Positions 17,469-24,953 of a stretch of 64,000 bases of DNA are shown piece after piece. The translations under genes and the position numbers were made by a program. Below the pieces are notes generated by a model. The model was not told the DNA's origin and did not search any database. It worked only from the letters and a program-made list of their open reading frames with translations. Source of the DNA: Arenibacter latericius DSM 15913. Its GTDB lineage: Bacteria > Bacteroidota > Bacteroidia > Flavobacteriales > Flavobacteriaceae. The stretch spans positions 1-64,000 of the forward strand of contig NZ_AUKX01000016.1 of NCBI RefSeq assembly GCF_000424985.1, in the 5' to 3' direction. Numbering within the stretch: the first letter of the stretch is position 1; each line of letters starts with the position of its first letter.

Positions 17469-19628
17469 ATGGTAAAAAACATAAGCTTAGTGTGTGGTGC
17501 ACTTATTACTCTTATGTCTTGTAATCATTATAAGACAGAAGAGGTGTGGACCTATCCAAAACTAGAACCTAGTCCTAAAACTATAGAATATTTCGGGACT
17601 AAGGTTTTAGATGATTACCATCAATTATCGAATTTACAAGATACAGCAGTTCAAGATTGGTTTAGTGCGCAAGATTCGTTGGCGGAAGCTTACTTTTTGA
17701 ATAATGGACTTTTAGAACAATATAGAGATCGTTTTTACGGCCTGCAAAACAGAATTGTAGGAGATTTTAGTATGGTGAGAGTCAGTGAATCAGGTAGTTA
17801 TTTCTATTTGAAATATGATGAGCTGAAAGAAGTTGATGTATTATTTTATAAGAAAAATTTTTCTGAGCAAGAGATGGAAATTTTTGATCCTTCTAAAAGG
17901 TACCCTGATAATCCAATCATTTCTTATCTAGAGCCTTCTTATGACGGAAAGAAGATAGCTATTGGCTTTGATTCTATGGGAGACTTTACTACAAAAGTGA
18001 TTATTTATGACTTAGAGGAGAAAACTATTTTAAAAGAAGAAATTTCCAATATTAATCCAGACTTTGGGGGAATTGAATGGTTGCCAGATAGTTCAGGGTT
18101 TATATATCTGTATTTTCCTAACATAGATCTAACAAAATCTAATTATAAGCAAAACTCCTATTCTGTAATCCATTTTCTAGGGGATAATCCCAATAGAAGA
18201 ACAGTGATATTTGGTAAGGAAGAATCCTATAAGATTCCTTCGGATTCTTATCCAAAAATAAAGACTGGTTCTAGTTTAGATAACTATATTGTTGCATATG
18301 CTGCAAAATCTGGAGATTTTTATGATAGTTTTATAGCTAATACTATTGATGTCCTTTCAGGTATTCCCAATTGGAAACCTTTTTTTACTACTACCGATAA
18401 GATATATTATAATCAAGGCGAAATTAGAGGTAAGCACTTTATTTACAGAAGGGCTACTCCCGATGGAAATGAAATTTGCCTAGTTGATATCGAGGATGCT
18501 AACTTTTCTAATCCATTGATTCTGGCGAAAGGAAGTCGGGATAACCCCATAACTAAATTTGAGGTAACTAAGGATTACATATACTTTGTAAAAGAAAAAT
18601 ATGGAGTTGAAATATCATTATTTAAAATTGATGAAAATGATATTGAGGGTCAGCTTACTCTTCCATTTGTTCCTGGTTATGCTTCCTTTTTTGGGGAGTC
18701 TATAACGCATAATGATATTGGTTTGGGTTTGGATGGTTGGACTTCTGATTATGTAAGATATTGTATTGACTCTATAGGTAATATAGCTAAGGAGGGCTTA
18801 TATAAAACAGCATCAATTCCCGACTATGAAAATTTAGTCTATAAGCAAGTAATGGTTGTTTCTCATGATGGAGAAGAAGTGCCACTTTCTTTAATTTATC
18901 GAAATGATTTGGAGTTGGACTCCAATAATGAGGTTTTTATAAATGTTTACGGCGCTTATGGTGTAAGTATGAATCCCTTTTTTTCTCCTATATTTTTGGA
19001 TTGGGTAGAACAAGGGGGGATACTCGCTTTCCCACATGTACGAGGGGGAGGGGAAAAAGGAAGGGAATGGCACCTGCAAGGAATGAAGGGTATGAAAAGT
19101 AATTCATGGAAAGATCTCATCTCTTGTACAGAATACCTTATTGAAAACGGATATGCTAAAAAAGGATTATTGTCCTTATATACCAATAGTGCGGGGGGAA
19201 TTACTGGAGGAATGGCTGTTAATGAACGTCCAGAACTATTTTCTTCCTTTATAGCTGAGGTGCCTAGAATGCACCCGTTGGGCCTTGAATCCTCGACTAG
19301 TAGTAGCAGTACTAGCTATATGGAATATGGTACAGTAAAAGATAGTCTAGAATTTCTTGGACTTTTAAAGATGGACCCCTATTTAAATCTTAAATCAGAT
19401 ACCGAATATCCAGCGACTTTATTAATGCCTAGCAGCAGTGATGATCGTATCCCTCTATGGGATAGCGCAAAATATATTGCTAAACTTCAGGCTAACAACA
19501 CTGCTAATACTCCTGTTTTAATGGATATAGATTATGATTCTGGACATGAGAACTCAGCGGGTTACGACGCGGAGATTGAAATCTATGCACGTATCTTTAG
19601 CTTCGCAAAAACGAATATGCAGCACTAG
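17469..19628 (+). CDS. prolyl-oligopeptidase family (S9) serine peptidase, probable lipoprotein
   Basis: The 719-residue protein has a lipoprotein-type signal (LMSCN, lipid-attached Cys about residue 18), an N-terminal POP segment (YFGTKVLDDYHQL), a beta-propeller (about 80-430) and a C-terminal alpha/beta-hydrolase. The probable triad is Ser574 (YTNSAGG), Asp658/659 (SDDRIPLW) and His693 (SGHEN). The region GGGEKGREWH also matches the family. The usual GGSxGG around the nucleophile reads TNSAGG, a variation that may alter activity. POPs cut after proline in peptides shorter than about 30 residues, because the propeller filters substrate size. Immediate proximity to a 20-residue Pro-containing exported peptide suggests the enzyme matures, inactivates or clears it; this is inference. 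Confidence 0.85.
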   Translation: MVKNISLVCGALITLMSCNHYKTEEVWTYPKLEPSPKTIEYFGTKVLDDYHQLSNLQDTAVQDWFSAQDSLAEAYFLNNGLLEQYRDRFYGLQNRIVGDFSMVRVSESGSYFYLKYDELKEVDVLFYKKNFSEQEMEIFDPSKRYPDNPIISYLEPSYDGKKIAIGFDSMGDFTTKVIIYDLEEKTILKEEISNINPDFGGIEWLPDSSGFIYLYFPNIDLTKSNYKQNSYSVIHFLGDNPNRRTVIFGKEESYKIPSDSYPKIKTGSSLDNYIVAYAAKSGDFYDSFIANTIDVLSGIPNWKPFFTTTDKIYYNQGEIRGKHFIYRRATPDGNEICLVDIEDANFSNPLILAKGSRDNPITKFEVTKDYIYFVKEKYGVEISLFKIDENDIEGQLTLPFVPGYASFFGESITHNDIGLGLDGWTSDYVRYCIDSIGNIAKEGLYKTASIPDYENLVYKQVMVVSHDGEEVPLSLIYRNDLELDSNNEVFINVYGAYGVSMNPFFSPIFLDWVEQGGILAFPHVRGGGEKGREWHLQGMKGMKSNSWKDLISCTEYLIENGYAKKGLLSLYTNSAGGITGGMAVNERPELFSSFIAEVPRMHPLGLESSTSSSSTSYMEYGTVKDSLEFLGLLKMDPYLNLKSDTEYPATLLMPSSSDDRIPLWDSAKYIAKLQANNTANTPVLMDIDYDSGHENSAGYDAEIEIYARIFSFAKTNMQH

Positions 19629-19687
19629 AATTATAATATATTAATATTAAACTCCATTTATATACAATTCTTTCCAATCAAATGGTC

Positions 19688-19723
19688 GTCATTTATAAAT
19701 AGCCCCCTTCATTTATAAATGAC
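19688..19723. promoter_or_regulatory. tandem palindromes with the ATTTATAAAT core
   Basis: Two further copies of the element at 17184 lie 60-95 bp after the peptidase stop and about 110-140 bp before rteC: GTCATTTATAAAT at 19688 and TCATTTATAAATGA at 19709. The cores start exactly 20 bp apart, about two helical turns, as expected for cooperative binding of a dimeric regulator. Together with the copy before the peptide gene they bracket the peptide-peptidase pair. Which protein binds is unknown; the TPR/AraC protein or RteC are candidates. Confidence 0.45.
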
Positions 19724-19827
19724 TTCCTATCAGATTTTTTATTCTTTCCTTTTCTATTGATATTTAGAATGACAACAAAAATGGATGGTTTTAAATAGAA
19801 TAAAGCGGTTCATTGGAAAGAAAGAAA

Positions 19828-20643
19828 ATGAATTGGTTATTATCACATGAAAAAATTGAATCAGAATTAATTCAGATAGAGCAATCGTTCCTAAATACCA
19901 TTGTAGCTTACAACAATGCCATTTCTTATTGTCAACGTATTTTGGAGCAATATCGCTCAAAAGTTGTATCTAAGGGTTTTCCTGATGAAGCATCTGAAAT
20001 TAAATTTTTTAAAAAAGAAAAACCATTTCTTTTTGGACAACTTTTACGGTATATACATCAATTGAATTTTGAACTTGAATATGCGAAAATTGCTTATGAT
20101 GCTAACGAGAGGATTATTCCCCAAAAGATTCTAGAAGTAAACACCTACCTGTTCAATCATAGAGACATAGTGCTATATGTCGAACTTGGAAATGATAGTT
20201 TAGATCAACAGTATTTTTTACGAAAAAATAGGGGATTTTGTATTTCTCCCAGTTCTAATGGATTTAGTTTTGACCCAGACTTTAGTTCCTCCCATGATGT
20301 GCTTCTAGCTAATATATTTGGTTACCAGGGATTTCTTCAATTTTTACAACAGAAATTAGGTTCTGCTAGTCTCAATCCAGATTTTACCATTCCTCAAATT
20401 AACTGGACAAAATCTAAGACTGCCCTTATCGAATTAGGGTTCGCCTTGTTCTATAGCGGTGTTATAAATCATGGAAATGCTAGTTTGAAATCTATAATGC
20501 AATTTTTGGAAGAGGTAACAGGGATGGATCTGGGAAATTATCATCATACCGCAATCCGGATCAGAAACCGTTCCAACCCCACAAAATTCATGGATAAACT
20601 TAGAGATTCCTTACAGGATTGGGTGGCCGATCTAGACGATTAA
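19828..20643 (+). CDS. rteC: RteC-family regulator of conjugative element excision/transfer
   Basis: A protein of about 271 residues with the pattern of RteC of CTnDOT: helical N-terminus, central GNDSLDQQYFLRKN block, FDPDFSSSHDVLLANIFGYQ, and the C-terminal INWTKSKTALIELGFALFYS, INHGNASLKSIMQFLEEVTG, DLGNYHHTAIRIRNRSNPTK region. RteC activates excision genes in Bacteroides conjugative transposons. The ATG at 19828 is preferred over an upstream TTG because it follows a purine-rich stretch and the conserved helices start there. It opens the plus-strand transfer block and is preceded by two palindromes. Its target genes (xis/exc, integrase) are not in the window. Confidence 0.8.
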   Translation: MNWLLSHEKIESELIQIEQSFLNTIVAYNNAISYCQRILEQYRSKVVSKGFPDEASEIKFFKKEKPFLFGQLLRYIHQLNFELEYAKIAYDANERIIPQKILEVNTYLFNHRDIVLYVELGNDSLDQQYFLRKNRGFCISPSSNGFSFDPDFSSSHDVLLANIFGYQGFLQFLQQKLGSASLNPDFTIPQINWTKSKTALIELGFALFYSGVINHGNASLKSIMQFLEEVTGMDLGNYHHTAIRIRNRSNPTKFMDKLRDSLQDWVADLDD

Positions 20644-20657
20644 AAAAATGTAGAGTG

Positions 20658-20793
20658 AATGTCAATTGACATTTTAATACTTTACGTAGGAATCAACCAA
20701 ATTATGCCAATTTCCACCTTGATTTAGGTTTTTATTCTACAATATTCTTCTAATTTAATGCAATTTTTAGTTTTGTCAAGGGAATGTCAATTG
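20658..20793. promoter_or_regulatory. palindrome AATGTCAATTGACATT plus a half-repeat upstream of the DnaD-like gene
   Basis: A perfect 16-bp palindrome lies at 20658-20673, 15 bp after the rteC stop, and the half-copy AATGTCAATTG recurs at 20783-20793, about 85 bp before the next start codon. Two copies in a 235-bp gap upstream of an operon suggest an operator for the tra-proximal genes, either for RteC or another element-encoded regulator. Confidence 0.4.
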
Positions 20794-20877
20794 GCTGTTT
20801 ATTCCAAAACTCTTTTTCATTTTTGTGTTGTAATCATAGACTAATGCAATTCTGCTGGTCTCACTAAAATTAAAGAG

Positions 20878-21549
20878 ATGAATTATATTAGACATTTAAA
20901 TTCCATTTTAGCCCTGTTCACAAAGGATCAAAGATTGAATCCTACTCACATTAGTACTTATATCGCTTTGTTCCAACTGTGGAATATTAATCGTTTTACA
21001 GATACTTTCTATTTGAACCGAGAGGAAGTAATGCGCATAGCAAAGGTAGGCTCAAAGAACACTTATCATCGCTGTCTTAAGGAATTGGATCATTGGAAAT
21101 ATATCCGGTATTTACCATCTCATAATCCGTACAAAGGAAGTCGGGTACACATGCTCAATTTTGATATATCTAGTGGTGCTAGTTCTGAGTCAACTAATGG
21201 TGCAGGTGGAGACCAAGTAATGGGACAAGCATTAGTACCTTTTATAAACAGTAATAAACAAAATAAAAACATTAATAAACTTAAGCTACCCAAAAGTGAA
21301 AATGAAGTTTTAATTTTTTTTAAAAAAGAAAAATGGCCTGTTATAGAAGGGAAAAAGTTTTATAACCATTACACTTCAATAAGTTGGAAATTGGGAGGAA
21401 AAATCATGATAGAGGATTGGCACTCTACCGCCAGGAATTGGATGTTAAAAGCCGATGAAATAAATAAAGAAAATGTGGTTAATGGACCATCCCAAAAACG
21501 AGACAACCTAAAAGTATCTAAAAATAAGGATTATGGACAACCCCTCTAA
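20878..21549 (+). CDS. winged-helix replication-type protein (DnaD/initiator-like) of the conjugative element
   Basis: The 223-residue protein has an N-terminal winged-helix-like domain (HISTYIALFQLWNINRF; REEVMRIAKVGSKNTYHRCL; YIRYLPSHNPYKGSR), a low-complexity Ser/Asn linker and a C-terminal segment (FFKKEKWPVIEGKKFYNHYT; IEDWHSTARNWMLKA) that resembles the DnaD/replisome-organiser C-terminus found in phage and plasmid initiators. Its 3' end overlaps the next gene, a DnaC-like ATPase, by 17 bases. A DnaD-like plus DnaC-like pair suggests element-encoded helicase loading, i.e. autonomous or rolling replication of the excised element. Function is inferred from fold pattern and pairing. Confidence 0.6.
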   Translation: MNYIRHLNSILALFTKDQRLNPTHISTYIALFQLWNINRFTDTFYLNREEVMRIAKVGSKNTYHRCLKELDHWKYIRYLPSHNPYKGSRVHMLNFDISSGASSESTNGAGGDQVMGQALVPFINSNKQNKNINKLKLPKSENEVLIFFKKEKWPVIEGKKFYNHYTSISWKLGGKIMIEDWHSTARNWMLKADEINKENVVNGPSQKRDNLKVSKNKDYGQPL

Positions 21550-22195
21550 AATAATTGAGAATGGTATTGAATATTCCCTTGGGATATTTGACGGTCATGA
21601 GGTGTTATATGATTTTGATAAGATTCTTATCTACCTGAACGCGAAAGGGAAACTGCTTTTTGGAAATCAGTTTAAAATTTACGACCAAGACCGAGACATC
21701 GTATTTAAACTCTGCAATTACTTTATCAAAGATAGGGTGTATTGCGAAAAAGAGCATATTGATATTCAAAAGGGAGTGATGCTGACTGGCCCTGTGGGCT
21801 GTGGTAAGACAAGTTTGATGAAGCTGATACGCCATATTGTCCCAATGCAACGTCCATACGTGGTAATCCCCTCAAGAAATATAACCTTCAGTTTTAATCA
21901 TTTAGGCTATAAAACCATTGAGGACTTTGGGAACAGTAAATCCTACTGTTTTGATGACCTAGGTATAGAACCAATGGGTCGCTATTATGGCCATGACTGC
22001 AACGTATTGGGCGAAGTGCTTCTCTCCCGATATGAATTGTTCCTACAAACTAAGGGCAAGGTAAAGACCTATGCCACTACCAACTTGAATGCAGGGGAAT
22101 TGGAAGAACTTTACGGGAATCGTGTCCGCAGCCGTATGCGCGACCTTTTTAACCTGATCGCATTTGATAAGAAAACAAACGATAAACGTAAGTAA
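21533..22195 (+). CDS. DnaC-like AAA+ ATPase (helicase-loader type)
   Basis: The 220-residue protein has a Walker A motif GPVGCGKTSLMKLI (about residue 85), Walker B CFDDLGIEP (about 142) followed by a sensor-type segment KVKTYATTNLNAGELEELYG and an arginine-rich RVRSRMRDLFNLIAF end, as in DnaC/IstB-type loaders. It lacks an obvious IS21 partner, so IstB is unlikely. It overlaps the winged-helix gene upstream and is followed two bases later by an EEP nuclease gene, so the three are translationally linked. Likely role: loading a replicative helicase onto element DNA. Confidence 0.75.
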   Translation: MDNPSKIIENGIEYSLGIFDGHEVLYDFDKILIYLNAKGKLLFGNQFKIYDQDRDIVFKLCNYFIKDRVYCEKEHIDIQKGVMLTGPVGCGKTSLMKLIRHIVPMQRPYVVIPSRNITFSFNHLGYKTIEDFGNSKSYCFDDLGIEPMGRYYGHDCNVLGEVLLSRYELFLQTKGKVKTYATTNLNAGELEELYGNRVRSRMRDLFNLIAFDKKTNDKRK

Positions 22196-22197
22196 TT

Positions 22198-23325
22198 ATG
22201 AAAATTGCCACTTTTAATATTCAAAACCTTTTTCATAGGGATCGGAGCAATTCTAAAAAAGCCTTCGGGAAATGCATGTCCGATTGGGTAAAAGAACTCG
22301 ATGATCTTTTAATTAAAAATACTCAGAACAGCTCGAATTCCGACCGCATTCAAGAGTTGACCTTTTTGCTAGGGTTCGATAAGACCTTCCACCAGCCCTA
22401 TGCTGTAATGCGCCGACGGGCGGGATTTCTTTTTTTAAAGGGTAAGAATTACTCTAAGGAGCTGGCTGCTAATGAAATTACTGATTGGAATGGCTGGGTA
22501 TCCCTTCAGACCGTTCCCATTCAAAGACTAACCACAGTAAATAAAGCGAAGGTAATCGCCGATATGGATCCTGATATTTTATTATTGCAGGAAGTTGAGG
22601 ACAGAGGGTCGTTGGAAGAGTTTAATGAAGAGTTTCTGCCGGAAATGGGCTGTAGCCCATTTGATCAAATATTCGTGGTGCAAGGAAATGATTATCGTGG
22701 ACAGGAAATGGCAATTATGACCAAAAGGGGATTTGAGCTTAAGGCGATTCGAAGCCATGTTCACGATCGTGATCGATTGGGAAACCCGCTCTTTAAAAAG
22801 GATCTTTTGGAATATGAAGTCAAGAACCCTTCCGGGACTACATGCCACATTATCTCAGCATATTTTCAGGAACGTACAACAGATATTAATAGCACCGATT
22901 TGGTGCGAAAGGCCCAAGCAATAAAAACCGCAGAAATATATTACAACCTACAAGAGGATGGGAAGCAAAACATTGCTATCGTAGGGACCCTTAACAACGT
23001 TCCCTATAGTGACTGCCTCTCTCCTCTACTCCGAGAGACCGATCTTCAGGATATTACCAAACATGCATCGTTCAACGTAGATATAGACCAGGGAAAAGAT
23101 GCCACTTACTTTCGTATGGGAGCATATCGAATGGGGGTCAACATAAAGCAGAAAGATTATCTGCTGTTATCTCCAGAACTTTATAAAAAAGTTAATGTAT
23201 GTGGACTTAATCGTAAAGCCCTTTGGCCCGCCATGAAACCAATGTGGTCTGTTTATTCCACGGTTTATGACAAAACGTTGCAGGCTAGTGAGCACCCTGC
23301 ATTGTGGGCAGACATTAGAATTTAA
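22198..23325 (+). CDS. endonuclease/exonuclease/phosphatase-fold protein
   Basis: This 375-residue protein starts MKIATFNIQNLF, the metal-site Asn motif of the EEP superfamily, and continues with the catalytic Glu in DILLLQEVED (about residue 130), the Tyr/Asp region IISAYFQERTTD and a C-terminal SEHPALWADI, equivalent to SDHxPV. The motif normally reading GDFN is GTLNNVPYSD here, so the expected Asp is Thr, although the Asn is kept. It may be a natural variant of a Bacteroidota subfamily. Its position directly after the DnaC-like gene suggests a role in element DNA processing; substrate is unknown. Confidence 0.75.
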   Translation: MKIATFNIQNLFHRDRSNSKKAFGKCMSDWVKELDDLLIKNTQNSSNSDRIQELTFLLGFDKTFHQPYAVMRRRAGFLFLKGKNYSKELAANEITDWNGWVSLQTVPIQRLTTVNKAKVIADMDPDILLLQEVEDRGSLEEFNEEFLPEMGCSPFDQIFVVQGNDYRGQEMAIMTKRGFELKAIRSHVHDRDRLGNPLFKKDLLEYEVKNPSGTTCHIISAYFQERTTDINSTDLVRKAQAIKTAEIYYNLQEDGKQNIAIVGTLNNVPYSDCLSPLLRETDLQDITKHASFNVDIDQGKDATYFRMGAYRMGVNIKQKDYLLLSPELYKKVNVCGLNRKALWPAMKPMWSVYSTVYDKTLQASEHPALWADIRI

Positions 23326-23422
23326 ATTTTTTAAAACTTTTAATGACAACTTGAAATCCTAAAGCTACAGTAACTAGGACTTCTCTAATATTCTGAAATA
23401 CGGCTGTAAAAATTTCTTTCAT
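23315..23422 (-). CDS. possible 35-residue membrane peptide
   Basis: A short minus-strand frame encodes MKEIFTAVFQNIREVLVTVA and then a hydrophobic, Lys-rich end. It overlaps the 3' end of the EEP gene and lies 55 bp downstream of the amidase gene in the same direction. One amphipathic/hydrophobic helix is plausible. No family is recognised; this may be chance. Confidence 0.2.
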   Translation of the reverse strand: MKEIFTAVFQNIREVLVTVALGFQVVIKSFKKFKF

Positions 23423-23476
23423 TTTTTTCTGTTTGATTTACTGTGGGATGTAATTTCAAATTAAAACTTTGGATTA

Positions 23477-24148
23477 TTATTGCGGGTTAATTTCAACCAT
23501 TTTGTAATGCTTTAGACTCTGAAGGATGGTCAATGCAATTGCCTGAATATTTTCTTCCTTATCCATAAACATGGCTTCATCTTGATTGGATAAATAACCT
23601 AGTTCAATTAAAACAGAGGGAACCTGATCGATTGTTCCCCTGAGTACTTGAAAGTTGGCAAACTTAACACCGCGACTTTCATAGCCTATATTTTTACTCA
23701 GGGCTTTTTGAAGGGAGTAGGCCAAGAATATAGCTTCGTTAGCATGTTGACTATCACTTTCTGTAATATACACCTCAATCCCCTTGACACTATGGTTTGC
23801 TGAATGATTAACATGCAAGGAGATAAAGAGATCTGCATTCAGTTTATTTATCAGATTTACCCTATCGCATAGGGAGATCAAGGTGTCTGTACTTCTAGTG
23901 AGATATATTTCAAAAGCATTATTAGGGAAGTATCGATTGTAGTAGACCATCTTTTTGGCAATTTTAAATACCACATCCTTTTCCACTATCCTATTTACTC
24001 CAGTAGTTCCAGAATCGATTCCGCCATGTCCTGGGTCAATGATAATTACCTTTTTCAGGTGTTGTACTATTTGAGGATATAAGGTGAAAGGATACCCGAC
24101 AATTAGAATTGTGATTAAAAATGAGAATGTAAGGTTAGGTCTGAACAT
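23477..24148 (-). CDS. N-acetylmuramoyl-L-alanine amidase (Amidase_3)
   Basis: A 223-residue protein with an N-terminal hydrophobic signal and one zinc amidase domain: DPGHGGIDSG (zinc His), EKDVVFKIAKKMVY (zinc Glu), LFISLHVNHS (zinc His) and VLIELGYLSN (catalytic Glu) are all present. It cleaves the amide between MurNAc and L-Ala in peptidoglycan in the periplasm. It is transcribed against the neighbouring transfer genes, between the EEP gene and traE. Conjugative elements often encode a wall hydrolase to let the secretion channel pass, which is its likely role here. No binding domain or second catalytic module follows. Confidence 0.88.
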   Translation of the reverse strand: MFRPNLTFSFLITILIVGYPFTLYPQIVQHLKKVIIIDPGHGGIDSGTTGVNRIVEKDVVFKIAKKMVYYNRYFPNNAFEIYLTRSTDTLISLCDRVNLINKLNADLFISLHVNHSANHSVKGIEVYITESDSQHANEAIFLAYSLQKALSKNIGYESRGVKFANFQVLRGTIDQVPSVLIELGYLSNQDEAMFMDKEENIQAIALTILQSLKHYKMVEINPQ

Positions 24149-24283
24149 TGATTCTGGTTTTTAAACAATGTGCAATGTTTTTCTGCTATTCTTGATTATT
24201 ATTTAAAGTTTAACAGGTTTTTGAGTTAAAGTTTAGGGATTTTTCATATTGAGCCACATTATGCAATAGATTTCATAAAGTTT

Positions 24284-24316
24284 AGTCGACATAGCCTGTG
24301 TAGATGGCTAGCGACT
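24284..24316 (+). promoter_or_regulatory. imperfect hairpin in the traE leader
   Basis: AGTCG-acat-AGCC, a 9-base loop, then GGCT-ag-CGACT can fold into a two-part stem ending 30 bp before the traE start codon. It lies in a 198-bp divergent gap. Attenuation by RNA structure is known in CTnDOT-type elements; here the role is only a suggestion. Confidence 0.3.
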
Positions 24317-24346
24317 TAGGGAATTAATAACTAAAATCAACCAGTT

Positions 24347-24634
24347 ATGAAAAAATCACTTTATATGTTAACGGTAATACTGCTCATGATAACTCCCGCT
24401 TTTGGACAGATCGGTGGAATCGAAGATTCTGTAAACGATGTTTCGGATACCATTAGAACCATCTTCCCAATAATTCTAGGAGTAATTTTTCTAGTTGGAT
24501 TTTTATTTAATGCAGGGCATTTCTTTGGGGAGAATTCCGATCTCAAAAAGGGAATTACTCGTGTACTTGTCTTTGTACTAATTGCGGGAGCAGTTGTAGG
24601 AATATTTACTTACCTGATCACGATTGTAGTTTAA
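24347..24634 (+). CDS. traE: TraE-like conjugation protein (DUF4134, pilin/VirB2-like position)
   Basis: A 95-residue protein with a signal peptide ending in FGQ (about residue 21) followed by a short soluble part and two transmembrane helices (about 40-60 and 70-93, FPIILGVIFLVGFLFNAGHF and the Val-rich C-terminus). Size, order and hydrophobicity match TraE of Bacteroides conjugative transposons, the small VirB2-like subunit. It is the first gene of the plus-strand tra operon and is followed by TraF-like and TraG-like genes in the canonical order. Confidence 0.75.
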   Translation: MKKSLYMLTVILLMITPAFGQIGGIEDSVNDVSDTIRTIFPIILGVIFLVGFLFNAGHFFGENSDLKKGITRVLVFVLIAGAVVGIFTYLITIVV

Positions 24635-24668
24635 AAAATCTGGATGTTAGAATTTTATCAAAAGAAGT

Positions 24669-24953
24669 ATGAAAAAATTTGAAGTGTATAGAAACATAAG
24701 AAAACGGGCAGTCATATTTGGTCTTCCAATATCACTATTTGCCTTAATTATAGTTTCTATAGTGGTATCGCTAATGGTCATTATTTTTTCTTTCAGTTTA
24801 GGGTTGATTGTAGGTGCTGTGATTTTTAATATCCTTCTATACATCACCTTGATCCGTGTGGCCAATAATTTTCGGTTTCAGCCAATTATAAAAATATTCC
24901 CAGATATCATTAGTAATAAAAGAAACTCCGGTATTGATTATGAAGAAGATTAA
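24669..24953 (+). CDS. traF: TraF-like conjugation protein (DUF4133, VirB3-like)
   Basis: This 94-residue protein begins with a charged segment (KKFEVYRNIRKRAVIFGLPI) and has a long hydrophobic stretch that forms two transmembrane helices (about 17-65), then a short cytoplasmic tail ending in DYEED. This is the layout of TraF/VirB3, the inner-membrane partner of the VirB4 ATPase. Its last 14 bases overlap the start of the TraG-type ATPase gene, indicating translational coupling. Confidence 0.75.
   Translation: MKKFEVYRNIRKRAVIFGLPISLFALIIVSIVVSLMVIIFSFSLGLIVGAVIFNILLYITLIRVANNFRFQPIIKIFPDIISNKRNSGIDYEED

Noticed and set aside
19770-19799. Nine-codon frame MTTKMDGFK resembling the first residues of the GG peptide
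   Set aside because: It stops at once and the following bases have no similarity to the rest of the peptide gene, so it is probably coincidence.
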